Source of the DNA: Brienomyrus brachyistius
Lineage: Eukaryota; Chordata; Actinopteri; Osteoglossiformes; Mormyridae
DNA length: 64,000 nucleotides
Assembly (NCBI RefSeq): GCF_023856365.1
Contig: NC_064549.1
Coordinates: 6,341,608 to 6,405,607 of the forward strand
Direction: 5' to 3'
Positions 35,464 through 46,731 of the stretch are shown piece by piece. Within the stretch, counting starts at the first letter, position 1. Each line of letters starts with the position of its first letter. A program made the position numbers and the translations under genes. A model generated the notes under the pieces. The model was given only the letters and a program-made list of their open reading frames with translations. It was not told the origin of the DNA and did no database searches.

Positions 35464-35734
35464 ATGAAATAACATTCCCCAGGACCACAGTGAACTTACA
35501 CACAGCAAGTGAGAAGGGGAATGTTTCACAAAACTGCAAAACATAGGACAGTACTTAACCTTCTTAACCATCTTAACCTGCTGTGAATTTCCAGGACTCC
35601 CTCTGCTATTGCCCAGATAGGACATCCATCTCTGTTTGTCCTTGTCAGGCTACCTTAGTGAGAGCTGCAAGCCTAAGCTAAATGAAGCTCAACGAAGACG
35701 CTCAGAAACAGAGGTGGTCCTGTAAAGCTTAATG

Positions 35735-35822
35735 TAGTGTTTACCAGTCCGGTCCTCAGAGACCCATAGGTGGGCTGTCTGTGGGTCCCCCGAGCACCGG
35801 ATTGGGAAACACTGGCTTAACA
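35735..35822. repeat. Interspersed repeat fragment related to 2587-2757 and 37395-37578
   Basis: Contains AGTCCGGTCCTCAGAGACCC and GGTGGGCTGTCTGTGGGTCC, ending GGGAAACACTGGCTTAA. The two ends are inverted relatives of each other, consistent with a very short MITE-like copy. Confidence 0.6.
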
Positions 35823-35977
35823 TATCGGAGCTGGGAGAAGCAGCACTATCCAGGCGCCGTGGGAGCAGAGGGAGCCCAACAGGAAGATCTAGCCTTATGT
35901 GATCAAATGAGCAAAGTCATCTGCTAATCCACCAGTGCCACAAAGCAGAGCAGAGGTGGGCAGGCAGACACACTGAC

Positions 35978-36194
35978 CTGCCCTTGAAGGGGTTCGCCCC
36001 AGGGATGACGTGCGTGCTGTCCCTGCCCACCAAGAACTGGACCCGGTCGTAGAAGGAACGCAGGCGGCTCTGGGCGGTGTGGACCTGAATCTCCTGGATG
36101 ATGTCCAGCGGGTCGGGGGAGCCCACACACAGGGAAGTGCTGTGGCAGGATGTCTGGAGGCAGCAGTCCGGATCCATGCAGTCCGCCAGGCCAT
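35978..36194 (-). CDS. tenm4: tenm4 window exon 13: cysteine-rich segment after EGF8
   Basis: 217 nt. Acceptor CCGTGCAG ending at 36195, donor GGCAG|GTCAGT at 35978/35977. It encodes [17 protein letters not shown], then [16 protein letters not shown] and [20 protein letters not shown], ending NPFKG and a split serine. The cysteines CMDPDCC and the phrase LDIIQE are invariant in teneurins. Confidence 0.96.
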
Positions 36195-36263
36195 CTGCAC
36201 GGCAAAGCGAAGCCAGTGTGTCAGACACACCTGCTGCAGACAGAGCAGCTGCTCAGAGCAGGA

Positions 36264-36610
36264 AGAGGGACAACAGGAGGGATGGGAGGAGGAATGACAG
36301 GAGAGAGGGAAGGAGAGATGACAGGAGGGATGGAAGGAGGGATTGACAGGAGAGAGGGAAGGAGGGATGACAGGAGATAGGGGAGGAGGGATGACAGGAG
36401 AGAGGAAAGGAGGGATGATAGGAGAGAGGGAAAGAGGGATGACAGGAGGGATGGAAGGAGGGATTGACAGGAGAGAGGGAAGGAGGGATGACAGGGGGGA
36501 TGGGAGGAGGGATGACAGGAGAGAGGGAAGGAGGGATGACAGGAGAGAGGAAAGGAGGGATGACAGGAGATAGGGGAGGAGGGATGACAGGTGGGATGGG
36601 AGGAGGGATG
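36264..36610. repeat. 20-24-nt purine-rich minisatellite
   Basis: Units such as GGAGGGATGACAGGAGAGAG recur about 16 times with length variants of 20 to 24 nt. On the tenm4 transcript this is a long CCTCTCTCCTGTCATCCCTC pyrimidine-rich array ending 70 nt before the exon 13 acceptor. Long open frames on both strands here are artefacts. Confidence 0.93.
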
Positions 36611-36689
36611 ACTCTGCATGCTTCCTCCAATATGCTCTAACAAGGGAGGCATCCAGAGATAGAGACCAGATCTGAACTGTGATGAGCAC

Positions 36690-36970
36690 GGCAGGACTGA
36701 GACTGCAGGACTCAGATGGTGGGAGTCAGATTGTGGGATTCAGATGGTAGGATTGAAACTGTGGGACACAGAAGGTATGACTCAGACAGAAGGACACAGA
36801 CTTTGGGACTCACATAGTAGGAGTCAGATTGTGGGAATCAGATACTAGGACATTGACTGTGGGACTCAGGCGGTAGGACTTAGATTGCAGGATTCAAACT
36901 GTAGAGCTCAGACTACAGGACTCAAAACTGTGAGATTCAGGACTCAGACGGTAGGACTTAGATTGTGTGC
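36690..36970. repeat. Degenerate 17-19-nt minisatellite
   Basis: Units resemble GGACTCAGATGGTAGGATT with about 20-30% divergence, roughly 15 copies. The array ends about 50 nt from the exon 12 donor. Confidence 0.85.
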
Positions 36971-37020
36971 CCCCAGGTGTGTATGCATGCATGTAAAGCA
37001 GTGCGCTGAGCAGACTCTAC

Positions 37021-37167
37021 CTCCATCGTTATCCTTGCCGTCGCTACAGGCCGTCTCCATGGACATGTCACAGCCGGTTCCCCTCCATCCCAGCTGGCAG
37101 ACACAGTACCAGCCGCTGTTACCCAGAGTGCACCTGCCATTGCCGTTACACAAGCCGGGACAGCCCT
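37021..37167 (-). CDS. tenm4: tenm4 window exon 12: EGF-like repeat 8
   Basis: 147 nt. Acceptor GTCTGCAG ending at 37168, donor TGGAG|GTAGAG at 37021/37020. It encodes [20 protein letters not shown] and [13 protein letters not shown] (six cysteines), then [14 protein letters not shown]. The acidic DGKDNDGDG run across the junction is conserved and looks like a metal-binding loop. Confidence 0.96.
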
Positions 37168-38722
37168 CTGCAGACACAGGGAGAAGAGGAAGTGTCACCA
37201 CGAGAGAGGTGAGGGATGCCTGCAGGTTGCTGCATTCTGCTGGAGCCCCTCCACCCTGACAACTAGCTGCACTCGCAATGGCCCTGATGGGGGTGATGCG
37301 GGGCGGCTGCCTCTTCACGGACCCTGTGCAATGTCTCAGGGGGACCGCCTGGAGGGGAGCCCCTCCTCACGGGACAAAGGGACGGGATTCTTTAAGGCAG
37401 GGTTTCCCGACCCAGTCCTCAGGGACTCCCAGACAGTCCACGCTTTTGGTCCCTCCCAGGTCCCAGCCCACCTGTGACAGGTATTCTGTGTTCTTGATTG
37501 GATAGGAGATGGGAGGGAGAAAAAACGTGGACCGGCTTGAGGTCCGCGAGGACCGGCTTGAGAAGCACCGCTTTAAAGTCACACAGAGACCAATCCAGGC
37601 TCGGCGTCAGAAGGCCCCGGGCCAGCCTGCGTCGCCGTGACAACAGGACTGCTGGGTGATCACTCATTCTCTTTCGTCTACCCACGGCACTCATCGGATC
37701 CCGTTTGATCCAGCCCCCGCCCCCAACCCCCCACAGTAAATGCGGGCAGAGAGCAGCCTTTGAAATACAGAGCCCTGACACGGTACACATTAGAATAGCA
37801 TGGATGCGTCTCCTGACCTACTTCGGAGCGGCGATCTCGTGGTGTGTACATCACACGCTGCTGAGGAGGACCAGCCCCATGAGGGCGAAACTGGAGCACG
37901 GGGTGCGGACTTGCGATCGGCCCTCTCTGAGGAACAAACTCACACGCAACACGCACAATGGGGGGGGGGGGGGGGGGACGAGGACGGGGGGGTTACCCTG
38001 CTGGGCACTGTGGCCTTGTCACATCAGCCGGCCAGATTATTTCTCTGACAGGAATATGTCGCATTTTCAAGTTCACCAGGCAAGCAAGCATGAGGGTTAG
38101 ACGCAGAGATATTTCAGAGCTTAAGCTCCTGTTCGGGGGGGGGGCGCACAGTAGTGGCTTTCAGAGGCCCTGACTGCACTAGCAGATAAGCGTGTGTTAC
38201 TACAACAGCGATGTCCCCCTGGGAGCCAGACAAAACACTGGCGCTGAAGAACATACCCCTGGAATGGTCGCTTTACTTCACCCCCCTATCAGCACCCCCT
38301 GGATGCGAACGGCCCACAGTGGAGACACACAGACACATTGCAGGCCCCTGGAGGACTGAATTCAAACCAACCAACACAGCCGCCCTAGTGGCTGAAGGGG
38401 TCACTGCAATTTATCTGCCTCTGCGGTAGTATGAAGACGTGGAAAACGCATGCTCCTCTGCAAGGACCCACCCCTCAAAGGGCCCCAAGGGTGTGGTAGC
38501 AGGACGATAACGTCCTGCTCTGTCAGGAACGGAGGAGGGCATCCAGACAGCGGGAGCGCAGCAGCATGATGCAGGTGTCGGATGGAAGAGGGGCGCGTGT
38601 GGCGCGTGTGTGCAGGAGAAGCTCGGTCGAGGAGCTCGGACTGCGGCCCGTGAGCTCAATGATTTGCGGCAGGAAACGGACAGACAAGCAAACGAAACAC
38701 AGAGGAAGTAGGAATGCCATAC
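37168..38722 (-). other. tenm4: Intron between microexon A and window exon 12
   Basis: 1555 nt. An interspersed repeat copy lies at 37395-37578 and a G homopolymer at 37961-37977. The rest is unassigned. Confidence 0.84.
37395..37578. repeat. Interspersed MITE-like repeat, copy 2
   Basis: Begins GGGTTTCCCGACCCAGTCCT and ends GACCGGCTTGAGAAGCACCG, which are inverted relatives. The inside shares GGGACTCCCAGACAGTCCAC with 2587-2757. No coding potential. Confidence 0.75.
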
Positions 38723-38749
38723 CTTTCACTACCTTATCCAGATAGTGAG
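38723..38749 (-). CDS. tenm4: tenm4 window exon 11: microexon A between EGF7 and EGF8
   Basis: 27 nt. Minus-strand acceptor ATCCCCTAAG and donor AAAG|GTATGG. Together with the split codons it encodes AHYLDKVVK, matching AHYLDRVVK of TENM4 at splice site A of the family. The length is a multiple of three and the flanking junctions share a phase, so skipping joins HCTI directly to EGCPG. In teneurins this insert is optional; it lies between EGF7 and EGF8 and changes the geometry of the stalk and homophilic binding. Confidence 0.94.
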
Positions 38750-39732
38750 CTTAGGGGATAAAAGACAAGGACATATAAGGGAGGCTGGAACCCGGAACGA
38801 GGGCTGAGATCAACACACAGAAACACAGCACATGCTCCACATGCCAGAGGCCATGCGGACACCAGGGGCGGGGCACAGAGGGAGGGCTAGCCAACCAGAG
38901 CCTGTTCACCAGAACCACCATACACGGAATGTTTCGCCACGGCAACTGCAGCTGCAAACATCTGGTTTCTGGTCTCCTGGGTGACGTTCTTGGCATCTGA
39001 CGCATCTGTCCATGTCACAGGGTACCAGAATGGTATATTAACCTCATTCCCGTGTAAGGGGGGCGGAGCCACAGTCTCTGGTAAACAGGTAGTGATTGAA
39101 AATGTGTCTCCGGGAGATACCCAGGAACGGGATTGGAGGGTGGGGAAGGGGGTGACATGAGGGCGGAGATTTCCAGAGACTCCCTTACGAACAGATTTGG
39201 GGATTTGGTTTGGTTATGCAGCTTTGGAGCAAACTAAATGTAAGCTTGAAAAAAAAAGGAGAACAGTTTCAGCATGAACGCCCATGACGGCCTTGTCTCT
39301 CCATCAAAACTCTCTTGGCAATCCCAGATGAAGGATGGATACAAGCGGCTCAGGGAAGCAGCTCCCCTTTGCGCAGTGTGAGGGTGCTCACACGCTCCTT
39401 CAGCTCTGGGTAAAGCTGCCATCATCGCCGTGTGTTCAGGTGGACGAGATCATCAGCGGAAGCGTTTCGGCGAACCGACTCGCCGAGGAGAGACGAATTA
39501 ACACAGCAGGTGAGACGACACCTCACAGGACTTCCAGAAACATCTCCGCGGCCGAGTGGGGCGGACGGACACCAAGGGCAAGGCTTCCGGAGGCATTCCC
39601 CGCGTCCCGCACGCGCTCAGCCAAGCCGCTCATGCACCGGCGCAGGACTCACACGCACAGAGCCACACACCGAGCATGCAGCCATTGGCCACGCCCCCAC
39701 ACCAAGCCCCGCCCCCGGGCCCCACCCCCTAC
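38750..39732 (-). other. tenm4: Intron between window exon 10 and microexon A
   Basis: 983 nt. I recognise no repeat or other feature in it. Confidence 0.85.
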
Positions 39733-39918
39733 CGATGGTGCAGTGCTCGCCGTTCCAGCCGGGGCTGCACTCGCAGCGGCCCTCCTTGCAGGTGCCGTGC
39801 TCGTCGCAGCGGGGGTGGCATGCCCTCTGGTCGCAGGAGGCACCCGCCCAGCCGTCATCGCAGCGGCAGGCCCCCGACACGCAGACGCCATGACCGCCGC
39901 AGTCTGCTGCACAGATCT
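39733..39918 (-). CDS. tenm4: tenm4 window exon 10: EGF-like repeats 6 and 7
   Basis: 186 nt. Acceptor TTTCCCAG ending at 39919, donor CATCG|GTAGGG at 39733/39732. It encodes [20 protein letters not shown] followed by DDGWAGASC (EGF6), then [20 protein letters not shown] and PGWNGEHC (EGF7). Both repeats have six cysteines. Confidence 0.97.
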
Positions 39919-41277
39919 CTGGGAAAGAATGGAGGGGGTGGGAGGGAAGGCGGGAGTGATTATTTAGGGGGTGCAGTCACACCCCGGAGGTCTGAAAGGA
40001 GGAGGAGGTCCTGGGGGAGAATTCTGTGAGGTTCCTCAACATCCAGGCCCACTAAATGGAGGGTGTCACACTGTTCACACTTTTTTCTCACCCCCCCCCC
40101 CCCATGTCAGCTATTTAGCAATACCAGAGACCTGTTTAAAAAGCATGATTCCTTGCTTAGCCAGATTTAACACACCCCATTTAAAAATGCCTTTGTCTTC
40201 ATTCACTTACATGAAGGCCCAGACTACCTTTAAATCCGACAAGTTATCTGGCAAAGTGAGAAATCATACATTATGACACAGGCCCCAGTTGTAGCCCGGT
40301 TAACTGTTAGCTATGTTAGCAATATCAGTTGATAACACGTCGCGTGATATTTTGTCCATAAAAACACTTTTGTCCATTACGATGTCCACAGATAGCAGTT
40401 GGACAGGACTGTGTGTACAACCAACTTAATGAGACACGAATAAGTCGTAAGTGCTAACAGACAGTACAAAACTACAGCATTAACTTCTGCTGATAAAGGG
40501 TGCAGCCATCTTGAATTCTGAAGTTCAGCCGACTTCAGCCGGCGTTCCAGTTGAAATCTCTGACTAGTAATTCGGAAATTCCAAATGTACTTTGGAGATG
40601 GACCAGAAGACAGGCCTGTCCCAGCACTGATGTTCCAATTCCTCCTGATCTTCGTAGAGTTGCTGACCCCTCCCTCGAACCCTGGCGGACCTGACTTCTA
40701 AGCAAGCACCAGGACCGCGAGCTCCGATACTCAGGCCGAGCTGTCCCGGAACATTTTCGAAGAAGCCGGCCTGGATGAGCCGCAAGCGGGTCAGCGGGGG
40801 ACGCGGCAGGGGGCACGCCTCTGCCTGCACCCACGGAGAATCGGCGGCCGTGCTCGTTGTATTATTTACCACGTGAGAGGGAGCGGGGGCTCGGCCGGAG
40901 CTAAAGAGGCACAGAGCAGCCGCTGCCTTTATCTGCCGGCCTGGGATTTCTCCACGGATGTCATGTCTCCTGCCTGCATTTTTATATTAAAACGGAGACG
41001 GAAATCTGATCCGTTTCAAAAAAGGGGTTATTCAACAATGATGAAACTGCGGCAATGCAAAGGCGGGCTGGCTGATGGCAGCCTTAAGCCACGAGGCAGC
41101 TGTGAAATGTGGCGCTCGTTTTTTGCAAAATTAACTTCGATCTGCCCCTGTCACGACGTGGACTCCGGGGCGGCTGAGAATGACCGAAGGCACCCCTGCA
41201 GTGAGCACTGGACGCGCCCGCCTGCTGGGGCCTTGCTGCACGGAATTGACTGCGGTGGCCGGACCCAGGTGGAGACA

Positions 41278-41462
41278 TTTACATTTACTTATTCAACAGA
41301 TGCTTTTATCTAAAACGTCAGACAATTGAGGAATCAAGGCTCAGACATTCCTGGGAGCAGCTGCGGTTAAGGGTCATGCTCAAGGAGCACTCTGCTGACC
41401 CAAGGATTAGAACCAATGACCTTCTGATCACAGGCACAGTCCTAAGCTGCAGAGCCACACAG
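41278..41462 (-). mobile_element. tRNA-derived SINE, minus orientation
   Basis: On the minus strand, GTGTGGCTCTGCAGCTTAGG (box A-like) and GGTTCTAATCC (box B-like) are followed by a GAGCATGACCCTTAACCGCA body. The tail GATAAAAGCATCTGTTGAAT is typical of fish tRNA-SINEs. Confidence 0.88.
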
Positions 41463-42339
41463 GTACTGAAGAGCAGAGACTCCGCCGTGGAGGCGTTTTA
41501 ATCTTCGCAGTAGAAGCGCATGATGCAACATAGCAGATGCCCTGAGACGTGTAAGTGTGAAACGGCAAGGGCTGGCCCTCGTCACCGCGGGAGGCCGAAA
41601 GCTCCCGCTGCTTTCCGGAAAGTTCCAGAGAGCACGTCCCTGGAAAAGCAAACCCTGCTTGTTGGTGCTGCACCGTGGTTACGGAGCAGCGGAGGCACCG
41701 AGATCCAGCAGCGGCACGATATTAAATTAAAGCACATGTCGCAACTCCGAAAATAAGTCACTTTTGTCATTTGAGTCCCCTGTCAGACTGTGACATCAGC
41801 AGGGATTTATAGCAGGACACCAGGACAAGCCATGATTCTCTCTCCTCCGTCCTGAGGATGGGTAAAAAGCTTGTTTTTCATTTTCTTCTCCGGTTCCAGT
41901 CGGACAAGGCCGTGAACAAGGAACAAGACCCGCATCAAATTCACAGGGCACGTCTGCACATCTGCGGTGTGACGTCATCACAAGTATGCAGAGAGCCAGG
42001 AGTGGGAGATCCGACGTGGCGTGCGAGAGAACCAGACCCAGGGAGAGTTCAGCCCTGTGGGCTCGGCGTCGCTTTAAGACGGGCCTCACCGCCCCCCTCT
42101 CCACGCTCCTTTCCCAGGGTACTTTCCCACACACTGCCGACCTGCTGATATCAAGCTGAGAATCGCTTCAAAAGTCTCCGAGACATAATGACTTAAAAGC
42201 ATTTAACACTAACAGAGCAGGCGCGGAGCACCGGGGTATTCAGGAACAGAACCTGTTTACGTTTCACACCAGAAATGAGGCGATAAAACAAAGCACAGGG
42301 GCAGGGCCAGGATAGGAGAACAGCCCACATCACAACAGA

Positions 42340-42680
42340 CAAGAGACGGACACGAGGACACACTTACATACAAGCTCAGAGACACATGAGCTCACACACA
42401 CATATAAAGACACACAGACTGACAGACAGACAGAGAGATAAAGACACAGGAACACAGATTGATGGCCTGGCACACAGGCTGACAGACAGACAGAGAGACG
42501 CACAGGCTCACAGACAGACAAACTGACACTAAGATGCTCAGACATTTTGACAGATGGACGGAGAGACACATGGACTCAAAGAACCACAGACAAAGATTCA
42601 CAGACACATGGGCTCACAGACAGACACAAAAACACACAGGCACTCAGATACACAGACCGACAGACAGACACATGGGCTAC
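42340..42680. repeat. GACA/CACA-rich low-complexity tract
   Basis: Imperfect runs of GACAGACAGA and ACACACAGGC-type sequence. It makes serine/cysteine/leucine-rich antisense frames that are not genes. Confidence 0.85.
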
Positions 42681-42748
42681 GGACGGCGTGACGGACACCA
42701 TGACGGACGCGAATGCTGTTTCCAGCGACCCCCAAGGACGCCTCTCAC

Positions 42749-42949
42749 CGGTAGAGCAGTCCTGGCCGGTCCAGTGCGGGTGGCAGCTGCAGGTGCCTGT
42801 ATCTGGCAGGAACGTGCCGTGTCCCGAGCACTGGTCCAAGCAGGAGGTGCGGGCGCTCTCACAGCCGGGGCCCCCCCAGCCCGCCAGGCAGTGACACTGC
42901 CCCCTGACGCACACCCCCCTCCCGGAGCATGTCGGGTCCAGGCAATCCA
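42749..42949 (-). CDS. tenm4: tenm4 window exon 9: EGF-like repeats 4 and 5
   Basis: 201 nt. Acceptor CCCCCTAG ending at 42950, donor TACCG|GTGAGA at 42749/42748. It encodes [20 protein letters not shown] with [10 protein letters not shown] (EGF4, six cysteines), then [20 protein letters not shown] with [10 protein letters not shown] (EGF5). EGF5 has only five cysteines: phenylalanine in GTF replaces the third. The partnerless cysteine forms the inter-chain bond of the teneurin dimer. Confidence 0.97.
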
Positions 42950-43133
42950 CTAGGGGGGGGGAGAAAGAGAGAGAGGCAGGTGCTGCCTGTAAGTGGTCTG
43001 CAGAGGGGACGGGCCATGGTGGGAGACGAGCTTGGGCCAGGAGAGAGAGTGACGGCGTAACTCCATCACAGTGTCAGAGTAGCATCTCAGTGTAGCATGG
43101 TAGATGTTCATGATACCCAGTGCTAATTAGAAC

Positions 43134-43174
<41 letters not shown>

Positions 43175-43444
43175 TATTGATATACTGTAGGTAGACAGAT
43201 CGACAGACAGAGAGACAGACAGACAGATAGATGGATAGACAGACAGATAGATATACAGAGAGATAGAGATAGACAGATAGATAGATATAGGTAGACAGAT
43301 CGACAGACAGAGAGAAAGACAGACAGATAGATAGATAGATGGATAGACAGACAGACAGAGAGACAGACAGACAGATAGATGGATAGATAGACAGACAGAG
43401 AGACAGTCAGACAGATAGATGGATAGACGGATAGCCAGACAGAG

Positions 43445-43492
<48 letters not shown>

Positions 43493-44444
43493 GTCCCGAA
43501 GGAAGTCGACAACACGAGTAAGAACAAACTTGTGCATGTGTCTGTTTTTCTGTGAAATAGGGCTGACAGCCTCATAGCCCCCCCAACGGAGAGGTCTCGC
43601 TGGGGCTAACTCCGGTTGGGTTCCGGAAACCACGTCACTGCGACGACAAGGACGGGAGCGAAGGAGGCGCGAGAAAGCAGGAATACGCCCATCCCACGGC
43701 AGATGGTCTGAGCTCACGGCACAGAGATCATAGGCTGACTGACAAAAGGCTCCTCACTGGCCATTAATCACTCCGGATGAAGGTCGCGCACAAGAAAGGT
43801 AGGAATACCAGAGGAGAATCCCATCCATACCACCACCCCCCTCCACGCCTAACTTTAGCATCAAAAAGGAGTGGGGGCCATCGATGTCAGGGGCCCCTAT
43901 TTATCATAATCCCAGGGCCCATTTTTCATGTTGAAAGGGGAGCTGCCAAAGGCGACAGCAACATGACCGCCATCTCCGGGCCGGAGCGAGCGAGCAGCAG
44001 CCGACGTGTGACGGGATTAGCGGCAGACTCTGGCTGCGCTGAGGGGATTCCGCGGTATACAAAGGAGGCGTTTGCATTACTAACGGAGGCCCTGAGAAAA
44101 CAGACGTGCTCGTCCAAGAAAAGCTAAACACACAACAGGCACAGGAGGCCACCTTCGGGAAAAAGACGCGTTTCTCATCGCGTTTAAGGGAAAGAAATCC
44201 TTCTTCTGTCCCACGACAGACGGTAAGTAATTTAGACACACTGCTATGTGGCCTCACCCTAACAGCCTGGGTGACAGTTCAGGTATCTGCTCAGCGCTTG
44301 TGTTGAATAGGATCTTTTTTTGCATATTTATCCATGACCAAAACACATTCATGCTCACATATGAGAAGAAACGCCTTAAAATCGCTGGCAGGGCGTCGGG
44401 CCCCTGGGAGCCGGCGCGCCAGACTCCGGTGTGAAGGCGGTTAC
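42950..44444 (-). other. tenm4: Intron between window exons 8 and 9
   Basis: 1495 nt. A GATA/GACA block fills 43131-43493. The remaining parts are unassigned. Confidence 0.85.
43131..43493. repeat. (GATA)n/(GACA)n microsatellite block
   Basis: Perfect GATA runs flank the block at both ends (about 11-12 units at 43134-43173 and 43446-43491), with mixed GACA/GATA/GAGA units between them. It is open on the minus strand as leucine/serine-rich frames, which are artefacts. Confidence 0.97.
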
Positions 44445-44639
44445 CTTGCTCGCAGTTCTCGCCCTTGTAACCAGGGTTACAGATGCAGGTTCCGGCGATG
44501 CAGGTGCCATGGTGACTGCAGGAGAGGTCGATGCACTGACTGGTGGGCACGTCGCACTCGGCCGACTTCCAGCCGCTGTGACACACGCAGCGGCCTTTCA
44601 GGTACTGTCCGTTACCACTGCAGAGCACCGGGCAGGAGG
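44445..44639 (-). CDS. tenm4: tenm4 window exon 8: EGF-like repeats 2 and 3
   Basis: 195 nt. Acceptor CGCCTCAG ending at 44640, donor CAAG|GTAACC at 44445/44444. It encodes [20 protein letters not shown] with HSGWKSAEC (EGF2), then [20 protein letters not shown] with PGYKGENC (EGF3). EGF2 has five cysteines because tyrosine in GQY takes the place of one. This is the second dimerising repeat of the family. EGF3 is complete. Confidence 0.97.
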
Positions 44640-45113
44640 CTGAGGCGGGAACAGCGGGAGCAGCAGAGAGACGGGGGCAGATGGTTACACAAGGAATGGC
44701 ATTGATCTTCATCGTCATCTTTAGAGTCAGATTAACGCAGAACAGACGATGAGGTGCGGCGATCCTGCATTTTCTATCGACGGCTGCCGGCGAGCGCAGA
44801 GCCAAAGGGGCCCCGGGCAACAGACAAGACCACCAGGGCTGTAAAAGGCAGCAGGAAAAACACGCTGATGTCCCTGATTGGCTCTGATGGGGGGGGTCTG
44901 GGGTGTCTAAGCACAGCTTTGGATTAAAGATGGCAGCCTAAAGACATTACAGTATGGACATATACAGAGAACAGTGCCAGAGGCACCGGGCGATATGGGT
45001 GGCCACCTAAGATGGCAATGTCGGGGGGAGGATGAACAGTAACAAAGACATACCCCTAAGGGGGGAGCCATGTTTGTGTGTGTATGTGGGGGGGGGCAGA
45101 AGATCAGTCTCAC
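44640..45113 (-). other. tenm4: Intron between window exons 7 and 8
   Basis: 474 nt. Nothing recognised, apart from a short GT-rich and G-rich stretch at 45071-45096. Confidence 0.85.
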
Positions 45114-45215
45114 CTCGGCCGCAATCGGGGCCCCGGAAGCCGGAGAAACAATGGCAGGTCCCAGACACGCAGTCCCCGTTACCGAAGCAGTTATTGGGAC
45201 AGTCGTCTATAGAGT
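45114..45215 (-). CDS. tenm4: tenm4 window exon 7: EGF-like repeat 1
   Basis: 102 nt. Acceptor CTTTCAG ending at 45216, donor CCGAG|GTGAGA at 45114/45113. It encodes [20 protein letters not shown] followed by [14 protein letters not shown], with six cysteines. It is the first EGF repeat of the stalk. Confidence 0.96.
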
Positions 45216-46357
45216 CTGAAAGGACACAGCAAAGCATGCTGGGCCGTTATAAGCAGACGGCGTGCGGCGGGAAGGCAGATTCCCGCTCCACCTCGACATA
45301 AACATCGCCGAAAGCCCCAAAAGACCCATTCCAGTTACAGAGAATATTGTAGCAGTTTGCAAGTGGGCGTGATCTCACGAGGTCTGAGTGAGTGTCTGGC
45401 TTTACAGCTCCTCAGGCACAGTGCCGAGGCGGGGGGGGGGGGCATGGTCTGACACGAGCCACACAGCCCGAGAGCAGCAGGTCACTCCACTTAGACTGCT
45501 AAGGCGCCCTCCGCAGGAGACCGTGCCTCACACACAAAGAGTGTTTTAATCACTGACTATCTCTCTGCAGTGCAAAGCCAAGCCCCGCCGGTGCTATCCT
45601 GAGCTGCTCCTGAAGGCAGGAAACGGAAAGCTTCAGCTTAATGGGCAGGCTAGCTGATTATGGCGGAAATGGAGGTAACAGCACCAGTGTCATGGACAAG
45701 CAAACCTGCTGTAACGCTGAGCAGTGCCAGTGCCCATGTACAGGGGCGGGGCCATAGGACCCAGCTGAAAGCTGATTGGTCCCTAGAGTGCCCCTCACCT
45801 GTCACTCACAGATTCAAAACAAATCATTGGCTAATGATTGGCGCCGCTGTGTGAATTCTGGCTCCTCTTATTTCCCCCACCTTAAAATCCTGAGTGACGC
45901 CAACTGACTTCGTGACACAATCCGATCAGTATGACTGAGTAGAAACTTAAGCAGGAGAGCTACAGATGAAGCCACAGCGATTAGTATGTGCATTTACATG
46001 CATTTAGAGGCCATTTGCAGAGATGCCTGCTTTTCGGAAACAGCATTTAGCTTTGAGCTGAGGCAGGAGTGATGCAGCCTGTAGGTGTGGGCAACTAGGC
46101 AACATATCGCTCCTCAAATCTGCAGAGTCTTTAAGGGAGGGAGAGCAGAGGAAGCGGGGGCAGGGGCAAGGTGGGGCCCCGTGTGATATTCCCGGGGCCC
46201 GATAGTCCTCCCAGACAAACTCCTACCCAAGCAGAAAGACGGGTGTCAGGCTTTCAAACCACCGGAACTTTCATAAGTATTTATGTATCGTCAGTTTGCC
46301 GACACTGGTGTATTTACTGTGCTGGTCAATGTAGATACACTCTTCATTAACATTGCT

Positions 46358-46392
<35 letters not shown>

Positions 46393-46731
46393 CGTGGCAG
46401 CCCATACCCGTTTTGCATTATAGCATAAAATGCTACATGATATTACACATCTTTCTACAAGAAAATTCAAAATCAGAGTTTTTTTCCTTCACAGAACAGT
46501 CTGTGAAAGCAGCTTTTAAGCTTTTGTGAAAATCCTCAGTTCTAAACAATTTTGTCAATTATTGCAATCATCTATCTGTGTGTCTGTCATTTTCTCTGCT
46601 TTCTCTGACGTCTAAATTTGCTTGCTCCTTTTCTGCTTTGAATGCCCCCACCCCTCCCATGGCCCAAACTGCCCCTTCCCCTCCCCCCAACTCGTGCATC
46701 ATCCTGGCCCCCCGCCCCGCAAAGAGCTTAC
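45216..46731 (-). other. tenm4: Intron between window exons 6 and 7
   Basis: 1516 nt. A (TA)n microsatellite lies at 46361-46391. 45216-46350 shows nothing recognisable. Confidence 0.84.
46361..46391. repeat. (TA)n microsatellite
   Basis: About 15 AT units, immediately following TTGCTTGTG. Confidence 0.97.

Larger units (their letters stand above)
32880..35977 (-). other. tenm4: Intron between window exons 13 and 14
   Basis: 3098 nt. It contains degenerate GTGTTAGCCT-type repeats (33408-33650), a large 24-nt minisatellite (34846-35463), an interspersed repeat fragment (35735-35822) and G/C homopolymers near 33950 and 34003. 34020-34840 shows nothing recognisable. Confidence 0.85.
36195..37020 (-). 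other. tenm4: Intron between window exons 12 and 13
   Basis: 826 nt, almost entirely tandem repeat: a GGGATGACAGGAGAGAGGGA-type array (36264-36610) and a degenerate GGACTCAGATGGTAGGA-type array (36690-36970). Confidence 0.9.
39919..42748 (-). other. tenm4: Intron between window exons 9 and 10
   Basis: 2830 nt. A SINE lies at 41278-41462, and GACA-rich low-complexity sequence begins at about 42340. 39930-41270 and 41470-42330 show nothing I can name, apart from a C homopolymer at 40091-40102. Confidence 0.82.

Noticed and set aside
34810..35625. Open frames of 190-271 codons on both strands
   Set aside because: Produced by the 24-nt minisatellite; several frames are open at once, there is no family match, and the location is intronic.
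43127..43717. Minus-strand open frame of 196 codons, serine/leucine-rich
   Set aside because: Encoded by the GATA/GACA microsatellite block.
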